Assembly: GCA_014905825.1 (NCBI GenBank)
Contig: JACGCN010000020.1
Coordinates: forward strand, 372,001 to 436,000
Direction of reading: 5' to 3'
Length of the DNA: 64,000 nt
From: Lyophyllum atratum
Lineage: Eukaryota; Basidiomycota; Agaricomycetes; Agaricales; Lyophyllaceae
Below the pieces are notes generated by a model. It saw only the letters and a program-made list of their open reading frames with translations. It had not been told where the DNA came from and did not search any database. How positions within the stretch are numbered: position 1 is the first letter of the stretch; every line of letters starts with the position of its first letter. The position numbers and the translations under genes are program-made. Positions 37,567-49,338 of the stretch are shown one piece after another.

Positions 37567-38336
37567 ATGCTTGCCCGGAGGGCAATCTCTCGCTCCTTCT
37601 CACATTTACGAAATAATGCCTTGAGGTCCAAGCAGGAACGAACATTTTCGTCTCTTCCTCCCCGTTTTGGATTTCAAGCCCGCCCACCCACCTGGTCGGC
37701 AAAAGTATGGTATAGACCTGATGGAACTCCACGGTCGAGGTTTAAAGGCCTCATAATAGGTTCGTACACATATGTAGGGGTACCTTCGTCGATGCCAGTG
37801 GCTGAAATTTGCGTTTTATAGGTACAATCGCGTCGGCGACACTGTACACCTTGTACACCACGTTGGCGCTGGTCGAAGAGCTTGACACCGCGAACTACCT
37901 CCTAGGAGGGCTAGTGCACATCCAGCGGATCGACACCGAATTCTCTAAGGTCGACGTATCGGACTTTCGATCCATCCACGCCTACTTCCAAGAGATGTGC
38001 AATGAGCTGTTCGGGGATATCCCTCAGCAGATGATAGACGACTTCTTCAGTGATGTCGACAATCTGACCGCGGCGTCGAAGGAGGACGCGCACAAGGCTC
38101 TGAAGGACACTTGTGAGCAGGTGCATCAAATTCTCGTGGATAGTAAGGGAAGAGATCCCTTGGAGACCGCGGCGAAGGCGGTGGCAAGGCTCGACGAAGG
38201 GCTGTTGCAGTTAGTGGAATTGGTGCAGGATACGTACGGCGACGACTTTGGGAAGATGCTCAAGGCGCAAAAGATGGGTGGGCCGATATTAAAAGACCCG
38301 GCGGCGAAGAGCGGCGAGTATGAAGTAGTTGGATAG
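37567..38336 (+). CDS. Probable mitochondrial single-pass membrane protein, paralog B
   Basis: 235 residues from two exons (intron 37760-37821, donor GTTCGT, phase 1 in a Gly codon as in paralog A). A presequence-like N-terminus MLARRAISRSFSHLRNNALR with further basic residues is followed by WYRPDGTPRSRFKGLII, a hydrophobic helix (ASATLYTLYTTLALV), then an acidic helical C-terminal domain with EYEVVG at the end. An in-frame upstream ATG at 37489 would add 26 residues; the start chosen gives the cleaner presequence. It lies 5.3 kb from paralog A, with the coiled-coil and MATE genes between them. Function unknown. Confidence 0.78.
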
Positions 38337-39067
38337 TGGTGAGTAGCTCTTCAGATCGTGGAGATGCCTTTAACTCAAAACCCACTAGGTTGGCCTCCTA
38401 TAGACGCTCTAAACATACGATATACCTTGTCTAATTCACAGCCCGAGCACTAGAGATGCAGATATCCGTCACGCAGGCCATTTTTCCGCATTCAGCTGTG
38501 CATCTGGCTTATCGGAGATTATCCGGTGGCAGCTTAATTAACCTTGGATCGACTGAGGACGAGCAAGTGTCGCTGAAATCGATGTTCGTAAATTCGGAAG
38601 GACGTTGAGGGTGGAGACCGATGGGATAGATGAGACGTCCACTAGAGTATGCATCACCCTCTTCGCTGGCGCCGTTCGCCGCATACATGTACTCATTCTC
38701 CATGCAGAACGGTTCTATGGTCATTATACAATCCTTTTTCGGCCCAAAGTCTCCGCATTCGCGCCTAGAATAATGAAAGTGTGAGATTCAGTGCGGTGCA
38801 AAGCGGGATATTTGGGGGTCCGTAGGAGAGACCTAGTGATGGATCGACTGTCGACATCACAGCATACCATCTTGGCGAGGATCCTTGATACCACATGGTA
38901 GATAAGTGACTGGGCGCTGTTATGAAACGTTGCAGCTTTTCGGCAGAGCTGCTGCGCAAACTAAGGTGTAGGGATTTTCGCGGCGACCGTACCCGAAGAA
39001 GGTGCATGCATATATGGGAACACCCTTTCTATAAAGGGTACGATCCTTCTGTGCTGGATCGCCATCC
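38337..39067. other. Intergenic, uncertain minus-strand frames
   Basis: A minus-strand frame at 38509-38724 (MTIEPFCMENEYMYAANGAS onwards) and overlapping frames to 39007 have fair composition, but no start, splice pattern or domain could be settled. I see no supportable gene. Confidence 0.3.
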
Positions 39068-40913
39068 ATGTCTAATGCTAGCTCCTCAACTATAGCCATT
39101 TCGTCCTCCCCAGAGCTTCCGGAAGCAAACAACCCTCGGAAATGGAGCACTTTCAGGCGATGGTATGTCGCCCTGGTTATTTGGAACCTCATCGCGCCAA
39201 TGTACGTACTCCGGTTCGACTTCATGAAAGTCTGTTGTGTTCTGAGCTGCATCTCGTCTTCAGTGACATGTCAGCAACTCTTTATGTGAGTCTCTTCCGC
39301 CACTTTCTCTCCTCGCTGCTCATTCTTCTGGTGAAGTCCGGTGGTCAAACACAAATTCAAGAAGAATTCAAAGCTTCGCGGTTTGTCGTGACACTCGGAG
39401 TGGGTTTCGTGAACTTGGTACGTGCACTTTACCCCTTCAGGGCCTGAGGAATGCCAAATCGTTGTCTTAGGGCTTTGCCGTCGGCCCTCTGGTTTACGCG
39501 CCTCTCAGCGAGCTGTACGGGCGTCAACCAGTTTACGTTGCCGCTGTCATTGGTTTCGTGTCCTTTTCCTTAGGCTCAGCCTTGGCGCCCAACATCGAGT
39601 CTCTGCTGATATTCCGTTTGCTGGCCGGTACCCTCGGCGCAGCCGTTTTCTCCAATTTCGGTGGATCGCTTTAGGACATGTTCACCCCTGAAGAGCGCGG
39701 GCCATTGGTGGCCCTTTTTACTCTCGTCTTACAGGGAGCACCAACGATCGGTCCTGTACCGGGATCACTTATGGGAGAGTACGTGAGTTGGAGATGGATC
39801 ATGGGGCTGTCTGCTATCTGGGGAGCAGTCGTGGGTGTGTTTGTGTTGTTTTTACCGGAGACGGAGCCGAGGAAGATTGAGAGGGTGCTGAAACGCAGGG
39901 AGGAGAAGCGGAGAGAGAACGCCGAGAAGGCTGTTGTCGCACGTGATGCCCCGCAGAAGAAGGATCTGTGGCTCAAATCGCTCTTGACACCACTAAGTGA
40001 GTCTCTTGACCCTTTGCACCTCGGTATAGCTAACCTAACACGCAGTTCTGCTCTGCTGTGAACCCATCGTGCTCGCAACGTCAATCTATCACGCGTTCAT
40101 TTATGGCCTTCTGTTCATCCTCCTCGAAGCGTACCCTTATGTCTACAACCACACTTACTCTCTAACCCTCTCTCAACGAGGTCTGACGTTCATCTCTCCC
40201 TGGATTGGGAACGTTTCAGGCGTAGCAATATACTTCGGCTACTTCAGACGCTCATACAACGCTGCCCAAAGGCGGCTCTATGCCGAGAATGCCTCCCTTC
40301 CGTATCCGCACCCCAACCCAACTTTACGCCCGGAAACGCGTCTACCAGGCGTCATCCTCGCATCTATCCTCGTGCCTATAGGCATGTTCTGGTTCGCACT
40401 TGCATCCAACTCCTCCCACGTCCACATCATCGTTCCGCTTCTCAGCGGCGTGCCCATCGGTATGGGCATGACACTCCTCCAACTCTCGCTCGCAAACTAC
40501 TACATCGATCTCTATCCGACCCTCTCGGCATCTGCACTAGCTGCGAACTGCTTTGTGCGTAGCTTTCTTGCGACGTGGTTCCCGACCTTTGCGACTCCGA
40601 TGTACGAGAATCTGGGGGGCAGGCGGGCGAGCCTGGTGTTAGCGGGGATTGCGTGTGTGGGGGTGCCGGCAGGTATTGTCTTGCTGGTGTGGGGCGAGAG
40701 GTTGAGGGGAATGAGCAAGAGAGCGGCGAAGGAGAGAATGTGGGATGGTCTGCGTGGTGGATGGATTGAAGATCTCAAAGTTGTCCCCGAGTTAGGCGAT
40801 GCAGAAGATGTAAGTTGATCTTTCTCCCTGTTTGCGTGAAGCTGAAGGCCTAATCATCATAGAACCCAACAAAATCACGCTCAAGTCAAAACGTGGAAAA
40901 AAATAGATGTTGA
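39068..40913 (+). CDS. MFS transporter (DHA1-like), interrupted by an in-frame TAG
   Basis: Major facilitator proton antiporter resembling fungal polyamine/multidrug carriers. Landmarks: WSTFRRWYVALVIWNLIAP (TM1), VVTLGVGFVNLGFAVGPLVY with APLSELYGRQPVYV (motif A), IESLLIFRLLAGTLGAAVFS, DMFTPEERGPLVALFTL, GPVPGSLMGEYVSWRWIMGL (motif C), a basic middle loop, then six more helices to LVWGERLRGMSKRAAKERMW. A last intron after GDAED leads to a stop at 40911. The codon between GGSL and DMFTPEERG is TAG (39672-39674), with perfect frame on both sides, and no plausible intron removes it. So the gene is a young pseudogene, a null allele, or carries a sequence error. Confidence 0.8.
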
Positions 40914-41440
40914 GAAACTAGCCGTATACACGGTGTAAATTATATTTTGTCGCCTTCCCTTTTATGCGCGCTGTTCAGAGTACCATCTCTCCAAATGAGC
41001 GTACGACTGGGTCTGGTTAGAACTGCACCATAGGCTTGATATCGCGGAGCGCATCGGCTGCTTCTGTTTTCAAGTTGGTCCCGACCTTGACGCGTAACTA
41101 CATCTTTGCATCTAGACAGCTCGTCGGTCACCATAATAGTGTTCCGCGCCAGAATTTCAATCTAGGTTACGCGTCTTCTCTCCATAAAGGCGCCGCTGCG
41201 CACCGAATAGATGTGGAAGTGAAACAATGCATGTCGATGAACGACCGTTGTTGGTTTGCTGTGTGACTTTCTGACCTGTGCTATTGGCTTGATACCCATT
41301 GATAGACCAAGTAAGCCCAAGGAATGCGGAAAGATTTGGTGATCGATCCGTCAAATTCAATTCCAATTTCACGGAACCATTTTATAACAGAAGATAACAG
41401 AAAGTTTGCCTAAAGCAATCCTAACAGTGACGCCACATTA

Positions 41441-41486
41441 CACTAAAAATACAGGTACATAAACACTAAAAATACAGGTACATAAT
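41441..41486 (+). repeat. Two tandem 23-bp units
   Basis: CACTAAAAATACAGGTACAT plus AAA/AAT occurs twice in tandem (41441-41463 and 41464-41486). The core ACAGGTACATA recurs at 41554. Confidence 0.85.
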
Positions 41487-41847
41487 GCTCCAAACGAGAT
41501 CAAAACGGCTCCATCGCCGCAATCACCTGTGTTGACCTGTAGAGTTTGTAACTACAGGTACATATCAATACAGTCGTTTCAAACGCTATCGTGTCTGACT
41601 GAGGTTACAAACTTTCTCTACAACCTGAAGTTGAGTTAACAATATGGGCAGAGCTGATAGTAGGTCGCTACAAGCCCGATGTATGCCGTGGTACGGTACT
41701 ACGGGGGTTGAGTATGGTTGGTGTGTACTCCACCGGATGTCGATACATCCGTGTTCAAATCTTTCAACTTGCACCGTCCCTTCGATTCCTTGCTCCCCAA
41801 CCTTTGTGCATTCCATCTCAACCTCGTTGACCCCTCAACACTAAGAT

Positions 41848-41944
41848 GTGCGACACATCGTGTGAGGAGGTCTACAAGAATATCAGGACTTGAAGAAGGG
41901 TAGTGAAGGCTAGAAAACACTCACACTACAAAATCGGGTTTGAG
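41848..41944 (+). repeat. ~97-bp direct repeat, copy 1
   Basis: Shares GAGGAGGTCTACAAGAATAT, AAGGGTAGTGAAGGCTAGAA and flanking blocks with 42054-42151. The two copies are 206 bp apart, with about 80-85% identity by eye. Confidence 0.85.
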
Positions 41945-42053
41945 TACCTCGAAAGGATCAAATGGTTGTGTCCGTACCTTGATAGTACGGTGAGCCGTTG
42001 CCGGTGCGGCGTGCGAGTGGCCACAAGTGGTGCAATGGACTCGTGTGTGCACA

Positions 42054-42151
42054 GTGCGACACATTGAGTGAGGAGGTCTACAAGAATATCAGTACCTTAA
42101 AAAGGGTAGTGAAGGCTAGAAAACGCTCAACTAGCGAATAATCGAGTTGAG
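42054..42151 (+). repeat. ~97-bp direct repeat, copy 2
   Basis: Second copy of 41848-41944. Both copies start GTGCGACACAT and end near GTTTGAG/GTTGAG. Confidence 0.85.
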
Positions 42152-43339
42152 GATGGGCCGGTCATCGAACTTCAGGATAAGAGATGGGTGATATCGAACA
42201 TCGGTGGCCTCTGAGGTTTATATACACCTCCTGGGCGTCTTTTGACGCCCCAGAACATTCCTGCGTGCATGTGAGATGCAAATGATCAGGGCGCGCCACA
42301 GCTTGAACTGCTTTCGCTTCTCCGGATACAAAAGTCCTACGACGCCCTCGAGGGGAATCATGATCAATTATGGCTGCGACGCGTCGTATCGATGATCAGT
42401 AATCGCTCACAAATAGTATCCCTTCTCGATCAGAATTTTCTTCCTTGTATTTGCTCCCAATTGTAAGCGACGATAATAAACCTCTGGAACATGAGGCATA
42501 TGTATTGGGTAGGCCACGATGTAGCATACAGCTTCTTGTTCCTGCTGGGATACGCACAGCCTTACTCGTGACACGCTTACTGTTCTCGACGTACAGGTAG
42601 CTCGTGTTGATGCGTCACAACTCGGATTTATGGACCACACTCTGAAGGCGGTGAGTTTCTGATCCATGGAGAAATCTCGCTTCCTCCCACTGAAAGAAGT
42701 GATCTCCAGATCGGAGAGACTGTGGTTTACTTGGAAAAAGTCGGAGGCAACACTGGTCGCAGGACCAAAGATGACGCCACACAGGGTTTTGATCTGAGAT
42801 GCTAAATATACTCTTACATCAGCCTGCTGGTCAGTGTGGCGGGCTCGGTCTGACATTCCTGATACCGCCGGCCTTGCTGGCAGAACGCCAATCATGAGTT
42901 GTTATGCATGTTTTATTGTACAGCATTCGGACAGGGCACGTTATGGTGCATGTCAGAAGGTCCTCCAATCAAATGAAACGTATCGAGTCAGCTGTTCCAA
43001 TAAACATCGTTGACTGTTGAACATCTTATCAAGATGCTTAATTAAGAACTACCTTCGTCAGTCAAGGGTGTACGGGATTTCGTGACCCTGGGTGCATGCA
43101 GCGTATATGGATAGAATCGAAGGATTTAGATTGCGGCTGTACCACAACGACCTTCACTGGAATGGAATCACCTAAAGTGGAGTTAGACAGCCGCTGGGCA
43201 CATTACCTGTGACTGCGGCTTGTGTGGCGTGATCGAATTGAACGTCAGTGCTATTTAGAATAAGGGGTTGCACCCGACACGTACTGCGGATACGTGCGGG
43301 TGCGAATATAACTCAGCCAAGAAGCTGTGAGATGTAGTA

Positions 43340-43640
43340 CGGTGAGAGATACATTAAAGACTCACCACATGTTGCCAGAAGCAACAGAAGCGGTCCTATC
43401 ATTAACCGCCGACGCTCTATGCAGAGGACCCACGCTCTCCGTGTGACAATGCTGCCGTTGACGATGAGCCAAGAATATTTAGATGTCAGAGCGTAGTCGA
43501 AAACGAGAAAGAGGGACGAGGCATACGATGGCTGGTACAGTCCAATTCATGATTTGATCTATCTTGAAGAGCTTATCGTCGATGTCGTACAGCCTTGGAC
43601 TGTGCACAAAACCGCTAAAATCATCAATTAAAGCTAGCTA
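43340..43640 (-). pseudogene. Possible remnant of a membrane-protein gene
   Basis: On the minus strand, SIVTRRAWVLCIERRRLMIG followed by PLLLLLATC and a GTGAGT donor looks like a loop-plus-helix of the DUF6533-type seven-helix proteins common in mushrooms. Upstream MNWTVPAIVCLVPLSRF is also hydrophobic. I could not extend this into a full gene, so it is a weak call. Confidence 0.22.
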
Positions 43641-45043
43641 ACCGATTTGACGGCATATCATTGTCAGTACATTCGGCCATGAATCGCCATTGAACGGAAT
43701 GCATACTTACAAAGCAACACTGCACGAAGGTCAAAGCCCGGGTTTGACAGGTAGTCGACAGCAATCACATGCGCTGTCACGCCACCCCGTCTCTAGTTAG
43801 TTATGCTCCATTAGATGTTGTCACGGAATAAAGACGACGCACCCTAATGTCCGGATATTCATCTATCAGACCAGTAGTCAAGAGTGATAGATGTATGGGT
43901 AGCAAAGGCGGGATACAGGAGGTCGAAGGGCGACGTGTCAGAAAAGGCCGCTGACGCCAACCTCGGCTACAAACGTAGCTTGAAGACGAATGAACAGGCC
44001 ATCCTGGCCATGGTTACACTTGACGGCGTACCGACACGCGCGGCGGTGAGTACTTCGATGGGTTCGCCCCGGGACTTCCGCTCGACCGATGTTGATGATC
44101 CTGATCAGTGATCATGCATCATGATTGTGTTTTGTAGTATATTCAGATGAGAGAGGTGACCGAATTACTAACCTCCTATGAAAAAATTCATAAATCCTGA
44201 CCTGTTGGTCGATTAAACAACTGCCGCTGCGAATTCAGGAAGTATAACGCCTGATGAATGACAATGATAGCGCTGATGACACGCTGCTTCGGGGTTTTCG
44301 ACAGAAGCCTCTGGCCCAGGGTATAAAAAGCCTTTCGGAGACCTAAGAGCAGCTATAGACGGGCTGCGCAATCTCGGGCGTATCTCTTGGAGTCAGTTCG
44401 AGGTCAAAGGCGAAGACTTCAGGATGTCAGCATTGTCACGTCGTACTTAGCAAGTGTCATGACGTGACCTGTTCGCGTTCTTTTCCTCCCACGCAGCGGC
44501 GCAGCCGATGCTCAGAGAGGCTCAGAGCCGCCTACACCCAAGATTTCGCCGTGAATTCTCTTATCTGCACATCTTAAGAGATACCATCGAGGGTATTGCT
44601 GCATCCAGGACTCCTCCATACACTGCCTCCGGCGACAGTCTCCACGACTGGAGTCTGGCCCGTTACAATATGTCGTCGACAAGTGGTCGAGATCATTTTT
44701 TTCTGATGAAGGGGTGTAGGTTCTACAGTCTTTCTTCTGGTGTCAACCAGCGAACCGCTGGGAGTTGCACCATGTACTGACGGGCGACTCGAAGGATGTT
44801 CGAATGGAGCAATGGACGCAGATTCACTCCGACTTGTTTGGCATTTCTATCTGATGCCAACGGTGCCTGGTGCCACTCACGGAACCTCACCTCCGCAATT
44901 GGTACTCCTCTCGGGTGTTGGCACTGGTTGACGTTGAGGCGATGCTCTCTCTTTGCTTGAAAAGTAAAGTTTCTCGATGCCCGCAGGAGCTTCCCAAGGC
45001 ATAGCCAAGTTGAATTCCGAGTCTACCATCGCACTTTTTGGAG

Positions 45044-47712
45044 ATGTCGATGATGTACAGCAATTCTGCTCTCTTGAGAGTACTTGCCAATACAGGAATC
45101 GGCTCTCTACCTGAAGACTACTTCGCTGGCATATTCCGCGTCGGAGGCTTCCTTACCAGTCCTCTGGTTGAAATCCCTCAACTTAAAGGCCACCTTGCAC
45201 TATTACGTGCCTTTGCGTCGCTCAGGTCAACGGTCGAAGCGCTCAAACATGGGAACACGATGGCGTGCCTTGATCAGATGCCAGCCGACAAGGAATTGAG
45301 ATGGACTTGGTTCGTCGGACGAGCAGTTGAACGGCGAGTATCTGGACAGAATAGCGGAAACCAATTCCTGATGAGTGGATTTGGTCAGATTCGAGCGTTG
45401 GTGTCAAACTCTCGTGAGCGATGATGCCGAGAAACGTATAGAAGACATGTTGCCTCCGATAGATGCTCTGATGGTACGTAACACGCCAAAATACCTCGAT
45501 AGGACTCATGGGTTATCCAGGTGTGGCATGCGTATATGCTTAATCCAAGGTATGTCTCACCTTTTATGCCTGCCTGGGTCTCGTCACCGGTAAAAATGTA
45601 ATGGTCTAGCTGGTATCGGGAAGATTGTTCTCGGATTCCCGTCCTAGGTATTCTGAGGGAACTGGGACACCAGTTTTCGGACATCCTTGTGAGATTTCTC
45701 GACCATATTGCAAACCAATCCTGAACCACTTCGATTAGGGAATAAGGTTACAGGAGATACTACAAAGCCCGCCTTCCCAGGTCCGGATTTCAAGCTGGGT
45801 GAAAAAAACATCAACCGCCTTCGATCCATTGGAGGCGATCTTGTACACCAGATTCATCCGTTGTTTGAAATGTCGACAGACTTTGAAAGCATGTTTGTTC
45901 AGCTTCCAATTGGTTCATTTTTCTGCGTTAGGCTGAGGTTGTGGATATACAGCCCTCATGAAAGAAGATGGCACAGGTTATTTGCAACGTGACTTCATCC
46001 TTCGCTGTCCAGCCTATGATTGCCAAAAGATCGCGATTACGAAGGAGACCTTAGCACTTTATAAATTGACTGGCGACCTCGTAGAGACTGGGCCAACATC
46101 TTCGTCATTCATAGCGTGCGTGTTATATGCTTCATTTATAATACCTGCATTTCACGTAATGCCTCGATCTAGGGGTACGCTTCGTACAGCAACAGCGGAA
46201 ATCGACGCTGTACGCGCGATGAGTGTGAAAGCATCCGTGATGCTGGCCCAAGAGCTGAAGGAACCGGTAGGATCCACAAACGCGCAGTGGAGGCAATCTA
46301 TCATGAAGAACGTCAACTTCCGCCTCGAAGATATCAGGAAATGCATGGCGTCAAAGATCAAAGGGGGTGATGGGCGACTGTGAGCATCAAATACACGTCT
46401 GCCTGTGGCTGTTTCCTTACCACCCTCTAGAATCCGAAGGATATTCAATGCTTACACGGACGATAGGATATTCTCCGTTGAACTGGTTGGAGCTGTATGC
46501 TATGACAGCTTGTATGTGTGCATTCCTCTACTGAGCCACTTCTAGGTTCTTCGTCAAGGTCTGTTCGTTGCCAAGATGCAAGATCTCCATTGGACTGCCC
46601 TCGGATTTTTCGATGAACAGCAAGATGAGGTCGTATTGAAACATGCGATTGCTCGGTACCACAGGTATGTAATTTCGAGTCCTCCGTATGTTTCGTACTG
46701 CGATAATGAAGCTTCGTTTCTGTCCAGCTTCTTGAATCTGATGTCATCCTCGCCTGCTTCATTCTTTGTTCCGACATTGGATATCGATCTAGTGTGGCAT
46801 ACTCATCAGATGATGGGCAGTAAATATGATACACAGTGCATGTTAATCGTAAGACGACTCGTTGACCAGTGAGTAATCACCTGCCCTCCAAGCGTGATGT
46901 TTTGATCCCATTTTCACCTTAGTGACGACAAGGTTGAAGAGACTCAACTCTCATCCGCGTTCGACATAACCTGCCGTGCATGGAAGGTGAGAGGCTCGCT
47001 GATCCCACGTCCTGACCTTCTCACGCACGTCCATAGGCACGGTTCGGGCTTCCATATACCTACTGCGGCTGTCCTCTTCCTGGCGATACAATCGGCCAAA
47101 AGCTTGCGCGTCTCGTGTTCAATGTGGCCCGAGAGCCACACCTCTTTCTCCCACCAGACCAAAACAATGCCTACGCAGCGAGCCACCCGAGCGACCACAA
47201 CGCTGTCTACGCCTTTCACCGCGTCCAAAGCCGCTTGAACAGGGATAAACGCAAGAAGAAGCACTTGCACCGGGAAGAACGCGATGCGAAAAATGGCGAA
47301 CGGGTATATGGACACGACCCTGCGTTCTTGATACCCATTCCTTTGTACTACGCGACACCGGGAGGGTGTGTGGCCTCAAGTGGTAGTGTAGTCGACAAGG
47401 AGGGCACCGCTGGCGGTTCCTCTTGCGCGCCGGTAAGTGTTTGCAGACCTGTGCGGTTGACAAAGTCTCAGTGCTCTAGCATAGGGTGCGGGTGGTTGTG
47501 GAGCTGGCGGTTCGTGTGGCTCTGGTAAGCATTTTCATTTTTCCTGTTCAGGTCATTCATTGACGAGAAATGTAGGTGGCGGTTGTGGATCTGGGACTGT
47601 TGGGTGTGGGGGCGGGGGCGGGGACGGGGGTGGCAGTGGAGGTGGAGATGGCGGTGGTGGCGGTGGCGGCGGCGGCTGTGGTGGAGGGGGCGGTGGGGAT
47701 GGAGGTGGTTGA
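45044..47712 (+). CDS. DUF1399 glycine-rich domain-containing protein
   Basis: Cytosolic-type protein with the DUF1399 region (plant GRDP relatives). After PQLKGHLALLRAFASLRSTV come RWTWFVGRAVERFERW, LPPIDALMVWHAYMLNPSWY, FDPLEAILYTRFIRCLKCRQ, GYLQRDFILRCPAYDCQKI, then the second half with FVPTLDIDLVWHTHQM and YAASHPSDHNAVYAFHRV. The protein ends in a tail of almost only Gly with spaced Cys (GGCGSGTVGCGGGGG ... GGGCGGGG), stop at 47710. About ten short introns are needed. One (near 45335) appears to use a GC donor, and the intron near 45690 removes an apparent frame break. The ATG chosen is the first in frame upstream of the domain; 5' exons may be missing. Role in fungi unknown; in plants the family is linked to stress responses. 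Confidence 0.8.
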
Positions 47713-48645
47713 GGATGAGGTACTCACAGAGCCTCGTGATAGGGTCTTCCAACATATCCATGCCATCTTCGACGTGGTCCAGGCGGTAAGGCATACTTTA
47801 CAACGCGTATTTCATTGCTGTGGATCCAAATTCAAAAGCCTTTCCATACACAAAGGTCGAAAAAGATGGCTTCAAGCATATCTGGTAACTTCACAGATTT
47901 CGCATAGATCTAGTTCACCTCCATCGCGAGAGCTGAGATCACGTTTCCCAACTTCTGGACTGGTTGTAACGCATAACGACCCTGTCAATGGTATGTACAT
48001 TGAACGCTGGAGATGCCTCTTACGTCAGAGGCAGGTACCGCAGGGAGGTTCACCTTCATCGTTGCAACCAGCCCCTCGCTCCGCGGGGGTGCAAGGGTTC
48101 GCGTGAGTATGAAAGCCGTCTACATGATGTGCGCCTTGAGCTTCAGGGAGCTAGACATGAATTGACGAGGGCCTACCACGGGTGCCTTCGCATACGCAAA
48201 TGAGGTCTGCAGACCCCATAACGCTGAATCGTGGCGAGCTGAGTGTGCATACTGTGGCCAATTCCTTCAATCTACATACGTCGCTGACACGTTCTTGCTG
48301 TGCTCCCCTCTGAACGCCTTCAAGTCAAGTGCTCAAACAGGTGGTGCATGCTATCAAGGTAGGACTATTAGCTATCGTGTCGAGTTCAAATTGAGGCAGG
48401 GGGGCATTATAGGTGTTGACGACATAAACCACTAGATTCCCTGCCTCCCATGATATCAGCAACTTTTTTTTATTGATGAATACCAATCACTGAAGTGCTC
48501 ATTGATAGCTCATTCAAGACCCAAGATTATAACCGTAACCAAATAATGCTTCGAATCCACAGCAGTGATACTAGGTGCCAGACATCTGTGACCGACAATA
48601 AGTATGGTAAGGATAGATAGCGCGAGCTCGACAAGGGTCCAGAAT
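47713..48645. other. Intergenic, no supported gene
   Basis: 3' flanks of convergent genes. The frame at 47988-48203 is short and featureless. Confidence 0.4.
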
Positions 48646-49338
48646 CTAAAACCCGCCTAAACAGCCATCAAGCGACATCTCCGCATTCGCCTTCGTGAAG
48701 CTCTCCTTAACATACAACGGCGGGGGTCTCCGAGGCGTGCCCTTCCGCTTAAGCTTCGGGCGTACCTTCAAACTCGTCTGCGAATGGAAATGGGAATGTG
48801 GATGCGGCAGAAACGCCAGTGCCTCGTCCTGCGGACATGTCGGCGGGGTAATGATGGGGTATTGAGTATGTGGTTGGGAGGCCGGGGATATAATGAGGTC
48901 GTGAGGGGGTGACTCGACGGGCGACGGGGCACATGCATAGGCGTCTGAGTCTTCCGACTCTGAAGACGAGAGGTCGGGGATGAGAAGCGGCGGAACGAGG
49001 GAATGAGGGGGCTCGTTGAGGTCTTCAGGCGCGGATACCTCGAAAGCGCGCGGGTGGAAGTAGCTTCCCTTGAGTGGCGCCGTCGAAGGGGGTCCGTCCA
49101 TGGTCAAGGGACTGAAGACTCGTCCTCCACGTTCTGGGAGCATACACGTGTTCGGTGAGACGATAATCGGCGCCCGGTCGTATACGAAAGGTGAGTGGGT
49201 GATTTGGGTGTCGGTGAGTGTGGGTGTCGGGGGGAAGTGGACATGAGGTGAATGGAGGAATTTGAAAGGGAGAGCCGTAGACGGTGGGGGAAACAATTCG
49301 AGGGATGGACGTGGCTTCAGAATGGGTCGAGGTGTCAT
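48646..49338 (-). CDS. Proline-rich intronless protein with 'SPHVHFPPTP' motif, paralog A
   Basis: 230 residues in a single exon. The opening MTPRPILKPRPSLELFPPP is followed by the motif LHSPHVHFPPTPTLTDT and SPFVYDRAPIIVSPNTC. The body is Pro/Ser-rich with an acidic Ser cluster (SSSESEDSDAY), and the C-terminus is basic then helical (KVRPKLKRKGTPRRPPPLY). The gene at 50195-51439 has the same N-terminal block (SPHVHFPSSPAM...YDRGAIMVSPGS) and the same 'ILKRP' type opening, so they are tandem paralogs on the same strand. I know the motif from uncharacterised Agaricomycete proteins; the function is unknown. Many S/T-P sites suggest kinase regulation (inference). Confidence 0.75.
   Translation of the reverse strand: MTPRPILKPRPSLELFPPPSTALPFKFLHSPHVHFPPTPTLTDTQITHSPFVYDRAPIIVSPNTCMLPERGGRVFSPLTMDGPPSTAPLKGSYFHPRAFEVSAPEDLNEPPHSLVPPLLIPDLSSSESEDSDAYACAPSPVESPPHDLIISPASQPHTQYPIITPPTCPQDEALAFLPHPHSHFHSQTSLKVRPKLKRKGTPRRPPPLYVKESFTKANAEMSLDGCLGGF

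Larger units (their letters stand above)
40914..45043. other. Gene-poor 4.1-kb region with repeats
   Basis: Contains short tandem and direct repeats (listed separately), a minus-strand 162-codon frame at 42407-42895 without recognisable domain, possible membrane-protein exons on the minus strand near 43400-43640, and an isolated TATAAAAAG at ~44321. Frames at 43884-44111 and 44508-44931 are not convincing. It could be decayed accessory DNA. Confidence 0.4.

Noticed and set aside
38920..39252. 110-codon minus-strand frame overlapping the MFS start
   Set aside because: It overlaps exon 1 of the clearly homologous MFS gene on the other strand.
42407..42895. 162-codon minus-strand frame in the gene-poor region
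   Set aside because: No recognisable domain. It could be a relic but cannot be supported as a gene.
45690..45770. Frameshift in the DUF1399 gene
   Set aside because: A GTGAGA...TTAG intron removes the break and leads into the expected FDPLEAILYTRF motif.
47468..47794. Antisense His/Arg-rich frame and alternative frames over the Gly tail
   Set aside because: They arise from the GGN repeat that encodes the glycine tail of the DUF1399 protein.
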